Source: Enterococcus plantarum (GTDB lineage Bacteria > Bacillota > Bacilli > Lactobacillales > Enterococcaceae). Taken from it: a stretch of 52,389 nt of DNA. The position numbers and the translations under genes were made by a program. The notes beneath the pieces are model-generated. The model saw only the letters and a program-made list of their open reading frames with translations, was not told where the DNA came from and made no database searches. Below, piece by piece: positions 27,831-36,585 of this stretch (position 1 is its first letter; each line of letters begins with the position of its first letter). Location: the NCBI RefSeq assembly GCF_001730295.1, contig NZ_MIKA01000014.1:1-52389 (forward strand), given 5' to 3'.

Positions 27831-28724
27831 ATGGAATTTAATTGGACAGTAGAAAACAAAGAACCGCAGCAAGTAAAAATGTTCTTAAAGGAGCAAGGAA
27901 TTTCCAAAGGACTTTTAGCCAAGATCAAGTTTCAAGGTGGAAAAATTGAAGTCAATCAGTCTGTTGAAAATGTATTATTTAAGTTATCCTTGGGAGATCA
28001 GGTGAAAATTACGATCCCGGACGAGAAAGAGCATGAGACGTTACTGGTTGACGATGTACCGATCGATATTGTTTTTGAAGATGCCCATTATTTAGTGGTC
28101 AATAAACCAGTAGGGATTGCATCGATTCCTGCTCAATATCATCCTAATGGTACGATGGCGAATCGGGTTAAGGCCTATTTTAAAGCACAGAAATATCAAG
28201 ATCAGGTGATTCATGTAGTGACTCGATTAGATAGAGACACTACGGGCTTGATGTTGTTTGCTAAACACGGTTTTGCTCACGCGATGTTAGATCAGGAGCT
28301 ACGAAAAAAAGAAGTGATCAAGATTTATCAAGCCTTAGTTAGTGGTGATGTATCGCGACTAAAGAAACATGAAACAATAAAGTTACCAATTGGCCGTGAT
28401 TTATCTTCTATTTTGAAAAGAACTATTGTTGAAACGGGACAACAGGCTGAGACTGAATATTGGTTGATGAAACGTAAAAAGGATCAAGCATTAGTAAATA
28501 TTCAACTTCATACAGGTAGAACCCATCAAATCAGAGTCCATTTTGAAGCTATTGGTTGTCCATTATTAGGTGATTCGATGTATGGAGGTAAAATGGATAG
28601 CGGAATCGAGCGACAGGCGTTACACTGCTGTCAGTTGAGTTTTATCCATCCCTTTACAAAGCAACGATTAGAATTAACTTCTCCTCTAGAAGAAGATATG
28701 AAGAAAATTGTAGATCAACTTTAG
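27831..28724 (+). CDS. Large-subunit rRNA pseudouridine synthase (RluD family)
   Basis: The 297-residue protein has a weak S4-like N-terminal region followed by the RluA/RluD catalytic domain. The catalytic Asp is in TRLDRDTTGLMLFAKH; QIRVHFEAIGCPLLGD is the conserved C-terminal motif. It isomerises uridines in 23S rRNA, but which position cannot be told from sequence. The ATG at 27831 is 7 bases past the nadK stop, with GTGAGGA inside the end of nadK as binding site, so the two genes are coupled. An alternative upstream start would overlap nadK by more than 100 bases. Confidence 0.9.
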   Translation: MEFNWTVENKEPQQVKMFLKEQGISKGLLAKIKFQGGKIEVNQSVENVLFKLSLGDQVKITIPDEKEHETLLVDDVPIDIVFEDAHYLVVNKPVGIASIPAQYHPNGTMANRVKAYFKAQKYQDQVIHVVTRLDRDTTGLMLFAKHGFAHAMLDQELRKKEVIKIYQALVSGDVSRLKKHETIKLPIGRDLSSILKRTIVETGQQAETEYWLMKRKKDQALVNIQLHTGRTHQIRVHFEAIGCPLLGDSMYGGKMDSGIERQALHCCQLSFIHPFTKQRLELTSPLEEDMKKIVDQL

Positions 28725-28743
28725 ATTGAAAGGAGCGGTTTAG

Positions 28744-30105
28744 GTGAACGAAGGACAAGAAATGGAAGACCATTTTTCATTGCTGTTAGAGAAATTAAAA
28801 GACCAGCAGATGGCGGAGTTTCGTGAGTTGTTTTTGGCGCTCCATATTTACGAACAAGGACAATTTTACCAATCGATCGATGAAGCAGATAGAAAGCAAA
28901 TGTATAATTATTTGTCACCAAAAGAATTAGCTGACATGTTTGATGTTATTGAAGAAGATAACGAAAACATGAAGGATTATCTGGCGGAAATGCGTCCGAG
29001 TTATGCGGCTGAAATGTTATCAGAGATGTATACGGATAACGCAGTTGATTTACTGAATATGTTAGAGAAAAGCCAGAAGGCGAAATATCTAAGTTTAATG
29101 AGTACCGAAGATGCTGGTGAGATCAAAGAATTACTTCATTATGAAGATGATACAGCCGGATCGATCATGACGACAGAATTTGTTTCTATTGTTGCGAATC
29201 AAACGGTTCGTTCTGCAATGTATGTGTTGAAAAATCAAGCTGATATGGCAGAAACGATTTATTATGTCTATGTGGTAGATCAGGAAAACCATTTAGTTGG
29301 CGTTATATCTTTGCGTGATTTGATTGTAAATGATGATGATACAATGATTTCAGACGTGTTAAGTGAACGGGTAATTTCTGTTCATGTTGGAGATGATCAA
29401 GAGGATGTTGCGCAAACGATTCGAGATTATGACTTCTTAGCGTTGCCAGTTACAGACTATGAGGACCATCTTTTAGGGATCGTAACAGTTGATGATATTA
29501 TTGACGTTATTGATGATGAAGCGGCAAGTGATTATTCTGGTTTAGCTGGGGTCAATGTGGAAGAGGTTAGTGAAAATCCCATCAAAGCAGCATCAAAACG
29601 GCTGCCTTGGTTGATTACATTATTATTTTTAGGAATGTCTACAGCTACTTTAATCAGCCATTATGAAGAGTTAGTTAGTGAAGCAAGTATTTTAGCTGTG
29701 TTCATTTCATTGATTACCGGAACTGCTGGAAACGCAGGGACACAATCATTAGCGGTAGCAGTCAGAAGATTAGCGGTGTCAGACGAAAAAGATAATAATT
29801 TTGGCCGGTTAATTGTTAGTGAAGTGTTGACTGGTTTAGTAACAGGGGCTGTTACGGGTGTGGCGATTTTTATCGTTGTTGGGATTTGGCAACATAATTT
29901 TCCATTAGGGTTTGTAATCGGAATGGCGATGTTATGTGCTATTACCGTTGCAAATTTAGCTGGTAGTTTGATTCCGATGCTCATGGACAAATTAGGATTT
30001 GATCCGGCCGTTGCCAGTGGACCTTTTATTACAACACTAAGTGATTTGACCAGTGTCTTGATTTATTTTAATATTGCCAGTCTTTTTATGCAGTATTTTA
30101 TTTGA
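28744..30105 (+). CDS. mgtE: Magnesium transporter MgtE
   Basis: The 453-residue protein has the MgtE layout: acidic N domain (1-125), two CBS domains (about 130-255) and five membrane helices (about 280-452). The pore-region sequence FDPAVASGPFITTLSDLTSVLIYF near the C terminus and GTAGNAGTQSLA are characteristic. MgtE is a Mg2+ channel closed by Mg2+ binding to the N and CBS domains. The GTG start at 28744 is 7 bases past AAAGGAG; an ATG six codons later is a weaker alternative. It closes the relQ operon, followed by a strong terminator. Confidence 0.92.
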   Translation: MNEGQEMEDHFSLLLEKLKDQQMAEFRELFLALHIYEQGQFYQSIDEADRKQMYNYLSPKELADMFDVIEEDNENMKDYLAEMRPSYAAEMLSEMYTDNAVDLLNMLEKSQKAKYLSLMSTEDAGEIKELLHYEDDTAGSIMTTEFVSIVANQTVRSAMYVLKNQADMAETIYYVYVVDQENHLVGVISLRDLIVNDDDTMISDVLSERVISVHVGDDQEDVAQTIRDYDFLALPVTDYEDHLLGIVTVDDIIDVIDDEAASDYSGLAGVNVEEVSENPIKAASKRLPWLITLLFLGMSTATLISHYEELVSEASILAVFISLITGTAGNAGTQSLAVAVRRLAVSDEKDNNFGRLIVSEVLTGLVTGAVTGVAIFIVVGIWQHNFPLGFVIGMAMLCAITVANLAGSLIPMLMDKLGFDPAVASGPFITTLSDLTSVLIYFNIASLFMQYFI

Positions 30106-30119
30106 AATGATCATAATAA

Positions 30120-30165
30120 GGAAAGCATTAAACTTTATGTAACGAAGTTTAATGCTTTCCTTTAT
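30120..30165. terminator. Bidirectional terminator between mgtE and cutC
   Basis: A perfect 16-bp stem (GGAAAGCATTAAACTT) with a 9-nt loop is followed by TTTATT on the plus strand; it lies between convergent genes. Confidence 0.8.
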
Positions 30166-30170
30166 TCGTT

Positions 30171-30806
30171 TTATTCTCCTACGATTTTTGTCCCGTGGAC
30201 TTCATCAACTTGCAAGGCCATTACTACAGATTTAACATTTTTATCAGTAATTCCACCGCCAGGTAATATAGTAATTCGATCATTAGCATAGTTGATCAGT
30301 TCTTTTAGATGATCAAAATTAGCCTCGATTGCTGTTCCAGAAGGCCCGCCATGTGTTAAAATACGATGTACATCATGTTCTGCTAACCAATCGATTGCTT
30401 TAAGTTGGTTTTCTTTATTTAATACATCAAAAGCCATGTGGAAGGTGATTTGCAGCCCTTCTGCAGTTTCGATCAATAATTCTAATGCTTCTTCGTCTAA
30501 CCAGCCGTCATTTGTTAAACAACCTATAACGACACCATCAGTTCCAATTTTTTTTGCTTCGATTAGATCAGTATGCATAATTTTAAGTTCAATATCATTG
30601 TATACAAAATCTCCACCTCGTGGTCTGATGATTGTCATAACGGGAATTGATTTTTCTCCAGCATAAGCAACAACTTCTTCAATAACACCTGTACTAGGTG
30701 TAGTACCACCTACAGCTAGATTATCACATAATTCGATTCGTCCTGCTCCGTTGCGGATGGCAGTCGGGATATTTGTGAAATTTTCAGCACAAAATTCTTT
30801 GATCAT
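30171..30806 (-). CDS. cutC: Copper homeostasis protein CutC
   Basis: The 211-residue TIM-barrel protein matches CutC: KEFCAENFTNIPTAIRNGAGRIELC at the N terminus, VMTIIRPRGGDFVY in the barrel and ILPGGGI near the end. CutC has been linked to copper tolerance in enterococci, though its biochemical role is uncertain. I use the ATG at 30806, 8 bases past AAGGAG; an upstream in-frame start (30839) overlaps the promoter. The promoter contains TTGGCA-16 bp-TACAAT, and no CopY-type operator (TACAnnTGTA) was seen. Confidence 0.9.
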   Translation of the reverse strand: MIKEFCAENFTNIPTAIRNGAGRIELCDNLAVGGTTPSTGVIEEVVAYAGEKSIPVMTIIRPRGGDFVYNDIELKIMHTDLIEAKKIGTDGVVIGCLTNDGWLDEEALELLIETAEGLQITFHMAFDVLNKENQLKAIDWLAEHDVHRILTHGGPSGTAIEANFDHLKELINYANDRITILPGGGITDKNVKSVVMALQVDEVHGTKIVGE

Positions 30807-30837
30807 TCGATTCACTCCTTGTTTTTTCTTCACAGGC

Positions 30838-30865
30838 ATTGTACCACAATTATGGCAGTTGCCAA
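30838..30865 (-). promoter_or_regulatory. Promoter of cutC
   Basis: On the minus strand TTGGCA and TACAAT are 16 bases apart, with an extended TGG before the -10 box. Confidence 0.65.
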
Positions 30866-30944
30866 AGTCTTCTTCCCGTTGTAAGATAAATAGCGACGAT
30901 TAATCAACAAGTGTCAGAATTTATAGCGAATAGGAAGTAACCTT

Positions 30945-31790
30945 ATGTTGAAAAAAATTGATTTTGCTCGTAATTTTTTAGAAACACATCAAGAACAATT
31001 TCTTTGCCCAGTATGTAAAAAGTCAATTCAGCTTGAAGGATATAGTTTGATTTGTGCAGAAAACCATCAATTTGATTTATCTAAAAAGGGAACGATTTAT
31101 TTTCTTTCTCATAGTATTCAAACAGACTATAATAAAAAAATGTTGATCCATAGAAGCAAGATGATTCAAAGTGGGATGTATCAGCCTTTATTGGAAAAAA
31201 TTATTGGTGATATGGATTTGACTGGAAATACGTTAGATGTTGGATGCGGTGAGGGAAGCTTTTTGTCTGAGCTTTCTAGTTTAGGCTTAGTGGGGCCAAA
31301 ATTTGGGTTTGATATTTCTAAGGATGGGATTTATTTAGCCAGCAACCAACCAATCGAAGCTTTTTGGTGCGTCGCTGATTTGACAAACTTGCCATTTGCA
31401 GACCAATCGATGGATACTGTTTTAAATATTTTTTCGCCATCTCATTATAGTGAATTTCAGCGTGTTTTAAAACAAGAGGGAACACTTATCAAAGTTGTGC
31501 CTGAAACAGATTATCTAAAAGAGTTGAGGACAGCCTTTTATCCAGGTGATGAAACGAAGCAAACCTATTCCAATGAAAAAGTTTTGGCAAAATTTTATAA
31601 GGAAATGGATATTTTGTCCGACGAACGCGTAACCTATAGCTTCTCCATACCTAAAGAAAATCGCCTAGATTTATTAGAGATGTCTCCACTGGAATGGGGC
31701 GTAGCTGAAGAAGTAAAAGAAGCGATTCAAAAAAATCCATTATCTGACATCACAATTGACGTTCGCATGTTAAAAGGAAAAATGAAATAG
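30945..31790 (+). CDS. rlmA: 23S rRNA (guanine-N1)-methyltransferase RlmA-like
   Basis: The 281-residue protein begins with a zinc-binding domain: FLCPVCKKSIQ, then C at LICAENHQFDL (three Cys and a His). The SAM domain has LDVGCGEGSFLS and the FDISKDGI acidic loop. This is the RlmA/TlrB family that methylates G745 or G748 in helix 35 of 23S rRNA; the Gram-positive type (RlmA-II, G748) affects tylosin and telithromycin response. Which position is modified here is inferred from lineage only. The binding site GGAAG is modest. Confidence 0.85.
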   Translation: MLKKIDFARNFLETHQEQFLCPVCKKSIQLEGYSLICAENHQFDLSKKGTIYFLSHSIQTDYNKKMLIHRSKMIQSGMYQPLLEKIIGDMDLTGNTLDVGCGEGSFLSELSSLGLVGPKFGFDISKDGIYLASNQPIEAFWCVADLTNLPFADQSMDTVLNIFSPSHYSEFQRVLKQEGTLIKVVPETDYLKELRTAFYPGDETKQTYSNEKVLAKFYKEMDILSDERVTYSFSIPKENRLDLLEMSPLEWGVAEEVKEAIQKNPLSDITIDVRMLKGKMK

Positions 31791-31821
31791 CGCTTACAAT
31801 CGGTAAATTTGCTAAAAGGTA

Positions 31822-31850
31822 TTGCAAAGCTCTGGTAATGGTGTTATATT
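31822..31850 (+). promoter_or_regulatory. Sigma-A promoter of the structured RNA upstream of trmL
   Basis: TTGCAA (31822-31827) and TATATT (31845-31850) are separated by exactly 17 bases. Confidence 0.65.
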
Positions 31851-31856
31851 ACATAC

Positions 31857-31970
31857 AAGTTGTTTTTTCATTGGTTTTTATCAGGTTCCTGTTCTGATAA
31901 AAGTTAGTGAAAAGAGCTTCACTAACGTAGCGACTCGCAGTGATTGACACCGAGGCGATACGTTTTTTTT
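31857..31970 (+). ncRNA. Structured leader or small RNA upstream of trmL
   Basis: A transcript from the preceding promoter would contain three hairpins: 31876-31884 with 31894-31902 (9 bp), 31903-31911 with 31918-31926 (9 bp) and 31924-31937 with 31951-31964 (14 positions, interrupted by two symmetric single mismatches). The third ends in T8 and looks like an intrinsic terminator. Hairpins two and three share three bases, so they compete at their junction, as in attenuators. trmL starts 64 bases after the terminator. It could be a stand-alone sRNA of about 114 nt or a cis-acting leader; I do not recognise the family. Confidence 0.55.
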
Positions 31971-32033
31971 ATGCCGATTTTTGTGAACAAAAAAATAAAT
32001 GATGAATCATTCAAATGAAAGGAAAGTGAAATC

Positions 32034-32540
32034 ATGACCAATCATATTGTATTATTTGAACCTCAAATCCCAGCAAATACCGGTAATATCGCCCGGACTT
32101 GTGCAGCAACAAATTCCCCCTTACATCTCATTGAGCCGTTAGGTTTCTCGACCGATGATAAACACTTAAAAAGAGCAGGATTGGATTATTGGAATGACGT
32201 TACTATCATGTATCATGCAGATTTGACGGCATTTTTAACTTATTTAGGTGAGCAACCGCTACATTTAATCACAAAATTTGCAAATCAAACGTATAGTGAA
32301 ATGGATTATGCTGATGGTAAAGATCATTATTTTATGTTTGGGAAAGAAACGACTGGATTACCAGAAGAGTTTATGCGAGAAAATGAAGAAAAATGTTTAC
32401 GAATTCCGATGAATGATGAACATGTTCGTTCGTTGAATTTGTCAAATACGGTAGCATTAGTGGTTTATGAAGCGTTGCGTCAACAAAATTTTCCAGCATT
32501 GGAATTACAGCATCATTATGAAAAGGATAAATTAGATTAA
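32034..32540 (+). CDS. trmL: tRNA (cytidine/uridine(34)-2'-O)-methyltransferase TrmL
   Basis: The 168-residue SPOUT-fold enzyme methylates the ribose at wobble position 34 of tRNA-Leu isoacceptors. Diagnostic stretches are [20 protein letters not shown] at the N terminus, [11 protein letters not shown] for SAM binding in the knot and [27 protein letters not shown] at the C terminus. Length is normal. The ATG follows AAAGGAAAG. It is preceded by the structured RNA with its terminator, so expression may depend on readthrough or a downstream promoter I cannot see. Confidence 0.93.
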   Translation: MTNHIVLFEPQIPANTGNIARTCAATNSPLHLIEPLGFSTDDKHLKRAGLDYWNDVTIMYHADLTAFLTYLGEQPLHLITKFANQTYSEMDYADGKDHYFMFGKETTGLPEEFMRENEEKCLRIPMNDEHVRSLNLSNTVALVVYEALRQQNFPALELQHHYEKDKLD

Positions 32541-32550
32541 ACATAATACT

Positions 32551-32592
32551 AAAAAACTGTTCTCCTTACGATTGAAGAGAACAGTTTTTTTT
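32551..32592. terminator. Bidirectional terminator between trmL and VOC gene
   Basis: AAAAAACTGTTCTC (32551-32564) pairs with GAGAACAGTTTTTT (32577-32590); both flanks give T runs on their respective strands. Confidence 0.85.
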
Positions 32593-32616
32593 CAACAATA
32601 AAGAGAAATCAGTACA

Positions 32617-32997
32617 TTATTCATGTAACTCTAAAGGTAAACCGTCTGGATCAAAGAAAAAGGTCATTTTTTCTCCTGTAAATGTATCTATCCGAATTGG
32701 TTCGCATTCAATTTCTTTAGTGTTCAAGAAGGCAATGACTTCCTCTATATTTTCTACTTTAAACGCTAAATGGCGTAAACCCAAAGCTTCAGGATAAGAG
32801 GGTCTTTTTGGTGCATTAGGTGAAATGAAGATTTCTAATTCATGATTTCCTAATTTTAAATCTAGTTTAACATCATTTTTCTCTTCTCGATGATTTTCCC
32901 TAATGATTTCAAAACCTATTTTTTCTACATAGAATTCTTTCGTTTTTTGGTAGTTAGAACAATTGATGGCAATATGATGAATGTGCTCAAAAAACAA
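32617..32997 (-). CDS. VOC-family (glyoxalase-fold) protein
   Basis: The 126-residue protein has the two beta-alpha-beta-beta-beta modules of the vicinal oxygen chelate fold, with metal-type positions at HIHHIAINC, the central ALGLRHLAFKVENIE, and FFFDPDGLPLELHE at the end. That last segment is typical of glyoxalase/bleomycin-resistance-like proteins. The substrate is unknown. I choose the TTG at 32997 because an AAGGAGG site lies 8 bases before it; a GTG 8 codons upstream (33021) would place that site within the coding region. It is transcribed alone. Confidence 0.8.
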   Translation of the reverse strand: MFFEHIHHIAINCSNYQKTKEFYVEKIGFEIIRENHREEKNDVKLDLKLGNHELEIFISPNAPKRPSYPEALGLRHLAFKVENIEEVIAFLNTKEIECEPIRIDTFTGEKMTFFFDPDGLPLELHE

Positions 32998-33204
32998 ATC
33001 AGTTTCCTCCTTCAATATCACGATACAAGCTTGAAGCTCTTTTATTATAACGTAGTTTTTTTAGAAACACACACGGAGGAAACTGTTTTTTATAAACCTC
33101 GTAGTTAAATGGAATTTTGCCAGTGAAAATGATACACTAGATAAGATAAATAAATGGACATTAAAAAGTAAAAATTAATAAATTCGAATCAAGGGAGCGG
33201 ACGC

Positions 33205-33828
33205 ATGAAATTATATTTTACTCGCCATGGAAAAACGGAATGGAATCAGGAACTTAGGTTTCAAGGAATGACGGGAGATTCACCGTTGCTTCCAACGAGC
33301 TATGAGGAAATAAAACGGTTAGGTCAAACTCTTAAAGAAGTGCCCTTTAAAAAAATCTTTTCAAGTACTTCACCGCGTGCAAGAAAAACAGCGGAAGGGA
33401 TCAATCAAGAGCTAGAGCGACCAGTAGAAATAATTTATACAGATGAGTTAAAAGAATTAGGCCTTGGTAAGTTAGAAGGTCAGTCTATCAAGGAAATGAG
33501 AAAAACATATGGACAAGAACTAGATCATATGCGCTATCAGCTGGACCGATATAATCCTGAAGTATTTCAAGGTGAGCCAATTGAACACGCAATAACACGC
33601 ATTTCTTCTGTTGTAAAAGCAGCAGTTGATAATGGGGATGGACCGTATCTTTTTGTAGGCCATGGTGCTTCTTTAACTGCGGCAATCCAATCACTTTCAG
33701 GGAAAGAGTTAGGCGAACTGCGTAGTATGGGCGGCCTTAAAAATAATAGTTTATCAATCTTAGAAGCAGCAGAAGATGAAGAAGCATATACTTTAACATT
33801 ATGGAATGATGATTCTTTTTTACAGTAA
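33205..33828 (+). CDS. Histidine phosphatase family protein (phosphoglycerate mutase-like)
   Basis: The 207-residue protein has the catalytic RHG motif in FTRHGKTEWN (His8), a second conserved Arg in SSTSPRARKTAEG, and the second catalytic His in LFVGHGASLTA. This is the branch that includes cofactor-dependent phosphatases such as GpmB/PhoE, more often phosphatases than mutases. Substrate unknown. AGGGAGCGG precedes the ATG. recD2 starts 32 bases downstream and may be co-transcribed. Confidence 0.85.
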   Translation: MKLYFTRHGKTEWNQELRFQGMTGDSPLLPTSYEEIKRLGQTLKEVPFKKIFSSTSPRARKTAEGINQELERPVEIIYTDELKELGLGKLEGQSIKEMRKTYGQELDHMRYQLDRYNPEVFQGEPIEHAITRISSVVKAAVDNGDGPYLFVGHGASLTAAIQSLSGKELGELRSMGGLKNNSLSILEAAEDEEAYTLTLWNDDSFLQ

Positions 33829-33860
33829 TATATTTTTTGGGATAAAGCGAGGTGAAATCC

Positions 33861-36440
33861 ATGGATACGTTGTTTGGAGAAGGGGAAAAAGAATACGTAG
33901 TTGGGCAGGTTCAAGCGATCTTTTTTCAAAATCCCAGTAATTTTTATAAAGTTTTATTAGTGAAAATCACTGACACAAATACAGACTATTTAGAAAAGGA
34001 AATCGTTACGACAGGTAGTTTCGGCCAAATTCAGGAAGAAGAAATCTATCGCTTTTTTGGACATTTCGTTGATCACCCTCGTTATGGCAAGCAGTTCCAA
34101 GTCGATAGTTATCAGCAAGAGCGACCAACTTCTGCTAGTGGTGTTGTAAACTATCTATCAAGCGAAAAATTTCCTGGAATTGGAAAACGAACTGCTGAAA
34201 AAATCGTCGAAATTTTAGGTGATGATGCTATTGATCGCATTATCGAAACCCCAGATGTTCTCGAAGAAGTGCCTCAATTAAATGAAAAAAAACGCCAGAC
34301 AATCATTGAAACCATTCGCTTAAATCATGGTATGGAGCAAGTAATTGTGGGCTTAAATCGTTATGGATTTGGTAGTCAGCTTTCATTTACGATTTATCAA
34401 ACCTATAAAGAAGAGACTTTGGATATTATTCATGAAAATCCGTACCAGTTAGTAGAGGATATTGAAGGGATTGGCTTTAAGCGAGCAGATACTATAGCGG
34501 AACAATTAGGGATCGGAGCAGATTCAGATAAACGTGTGCGAGCTGCAATCACTCATGAAATTTTTCAACATTCTGTTCGTTCCGGAAATACGTACGTAGA
34601 AGCAGAAATGCTGCTTAGAGAAACGATCAATACTTTGGAGGCAAGCCGTCCAGTTGAGATTTCCATTGATCAAGTGGCGGAACAAATTATTCATTTAGTC
34701 GAAGAAGGAAAAATCCAGCAAGAAGGCACTAAACTTTTTGAAAATAGTTTATATTTTTCTGAGTGGGGAATCGGAACATCGATTCAACGTCTACTTTCAC
34801 GAAAAAAAGAAATCAAGTACGATAAGAAAGAGATTGAAAAAAATATTCGTGGGATCGAAAAACGATTAGGAATTCTTTATGGCGACTCTCAACAAGCGGC
34901 TATTGAGGAAGCAATCAAAGCCCCACTTTTCATCTTGACTGGTGGTCCAGGAACAGGGAAAACAACCGTTATCAATGGGATTGTTTCGCTGTTTGCAGAG
35001 TTGAATGGACTTTCTTTGGATAGTAAGGACTACACGCAGGAAATGTTTCCAATCTTATTAGCAGCACCAACAGGTCGTGCTGCTAAACGAATGAATGAAA
35101 CAACTGGGCTCCCAGCAAGTACGATACATCGTTTATTAGGATTAACTGGTAGGGAAAAAAATCCTAGTATGACAGCAAAAGAACTAGAAGGTGGCTTATT
35201 GATAGTTGATGAAATGTCGATGGTTGATACATGGTTGGCGAATACCTTATTTAAGGCGATTCCAACTAATATGCAAGTTATTTTTGTTGGAGATAAAGAT
35301 CAACTTCCTTCCGTTGGACCAGGTCAAGTATTGCATGATTTATTGCAAATCAATGAAATACCACAAATGGAATTGACTGAAATATACCGCCAAGGCGATG
35401 GCTCAAGTATTATTCCTTTAGCGCATGAAATCAAACAAGGTAGACTGCCGCAAGATTTTACTGTGAATCAAAAAGATCGTTCATTTTTTCCTAGTGATGT
35501 TTCTCGTATCGAGTCTTATGTCCGTCAAATTGTGACTAAAGCCAAAGCAAAAGGGTTCTCGCCACAAGACATCCAGTTGCTAGCTCCCATGTATCGAGGC
35601 GCAGCTGGTATCGATGCATTGAATAGAATGATGCAAGAAATTTTCAATCCTAATGATGGAACGAAAAAAGAAGTGAAGTGGAATGAATCAGTCTATCGTA
35701 TTGGGGATAAAGTGCTTCATTTAGTCAATACACCAGAACTGAATGTTTTTAATGGTGACATGGGCGAAATCGTGGGTATTATTTTAGCTAAAGATTCAGA
35801 AGACAAAGTCGATGAATTAGTGATCCAATTTGATAATAATGAAGTGAGTTACAAACGAAATGAATGGAACAAAATTACGCTTTCGTATTGTTGCTCGATC
35901 CATAAAGCGCAAGGTAGCGAGTTCAAGATGGTCATTTTGCCTATGGTTCATCAATACCATCGTATGCTGCAGCGTAATTTACTCTACACAGCTGTCACTA
36001 GAAGCAAAGAAATTTTGATTTTGTTAGGCGAAGTTCAAGCGTTCAATACGTGCGTTGCACATGAAACTGCTAGCCGTTTAACGATGTTGAAAGAACGAAT
36101 CACTAGTGCGGACGAGATGTCTTTGACGACAAGGATTCAGTTGGAAGAGTATGAAGAAGGATTGAATAAAGAAGCTCCCTTCTCGGATACTGTAGAAAAA
36201 GAACCCATTGTGTATGAAGCAGCGAAGGAAAATAAAATAGCTGTGACTGAAGTAGTAGCAGAGCCTATTTCAGTGAAACCCGAATCAGAAGAAATTTCGT
36301 TGTTTAGCGAACCTGTTGAAGAAAGTGCGGAACAAGTTGAAGCAGAGTTAGATAGACTGTTGACACCAAGTTTAGTCAGCGCTCAAACGATCGATCCGAT
36401 GATTGGAATGAATCAAACTACACCCTATGATTTTATGTGA
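33861..36440 (+). CDS. recD2: ATP-dependent RecD2-type DNA helicase
   Basis: The 859-residue superfamily 1B helicase moves 5'-3' on single-stranded DNA and acts in mismatch and replication-fork repair without RecBC. The N-terminal region (1-340), with helix-hairpin-helix-like segments such as FPGIGKRTAEKIVEI, distinguishes RecD2 from RecD. Motor motifs are GGPGTGKTTVING near residue 360, DEMSMVD, GDKDQLPSVGPGQVL and HKAQGSEF. The last 100 residues are an acidic, low-complexity tail (EEESEEI-like composition) that may bind a partner. I use the ATG at 33861, 6 bases past GAGGTGA; a GTG at 33852 overlaps that site. Confidence 0.92.
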   Translation: MDTLFGEGEKEYVVGQVQAIFFQNPSNFYKVLLVKITDTNTDYLEKEIVTTGSFGQIQEEEIYRFFGHFVDHPRYGKQFQVDSYQQERPTSASGVVNYLSSEKFPGIGKRTAEKIVEILGDDAIDRIIETPDVLEEVPQLNEKKRQTIIETIRLNHGMEQVIVGLNRYGFGSQLSFTIYQTYKEETLDIIHENPYQLVEDIEGIGFKRADTIAEQLGIGADSDKRVRAAITHEIFQHSVRSGNTYVEAEMLLRETINTLEASRPVEISIDQVAEQIIHLVEEGKIQQEGTKLFENSLYFSEWGIGTSIQRLLSRKKEIKYDKKEIEKNIRGIEKRLGILYGDSQQAAIEEAIKAPLFILTGGPGTGKTTVINGIVSLFAELNGLSLDSKDYTQEMFPILLAAPTGRAAKRMNETTGLPASTIHRLLGLTGREKNPSMTAKELEGGLLIVDEMSMVDTWLANTLFKAIPTNMQVIFVGDKDQLPSVGPGQVLHDLLQINEIPQMELTEIYRQGDGSSIIPLAHEIKQGRLPQDFTVNQKDRSFFPSDVSRIESYVRQIVTKAKAKGFSPQDIQLLAPMYRGAAGIDALNRMMQEIFNPNDGTKKEVKWNESVYRIGDKVLHLVNTPELNVFNGDMGEIVGIILAKDSEDKVDELVIQFDNNEVSYKRNEWNKITLSYCCSIHKAQGSEFKMVILPMVHQYHRMLQRNLLYTAVTRSKEILILLGEVQAFNTCVAHETASRLTMLKERITSADEMSLTTRIQLEEYEEGLNKEAPFSDTVEKEPIVYEAAKENKIAVTEVVAEPISVKPESEEISLFSEPVEESAEQVEAELDRLLTPSLVSAQTIDPMIGMNQTTPYDFM

Positions 36441-36448
36441 TAGTGGAC

Positions 36449-36486
36449 AAACTGGGATGAGCCAAAACGGCTATCTCAGTTTTTTC
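36449..36486 (+). terminator. Terminator of recD2
   Basis: AAACTGGGAT and ATCTCAGTTT form an imperfect stem (one bulge, one wobble) around AGCC/GGCT, followed by T6. Confidence 0.75.
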
Positions 36487-36585
36487 TTGCTTTAAGAGGA
36501 TGACGATGTATATAATGAAAAACAACACAGCAACATGGTTTACTAGAAATGAAGGTAGATTATTTGGTAGAAATGAGGGGAATTA

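Noticed and set aside
36461-36585. S-box (SAM) riboswitch or T-box before the MetI-like gene
   Set aside because: The 145 bases upstream hold only the recD2 terminator and a short leader without the conserved SAM or T-box motifs.
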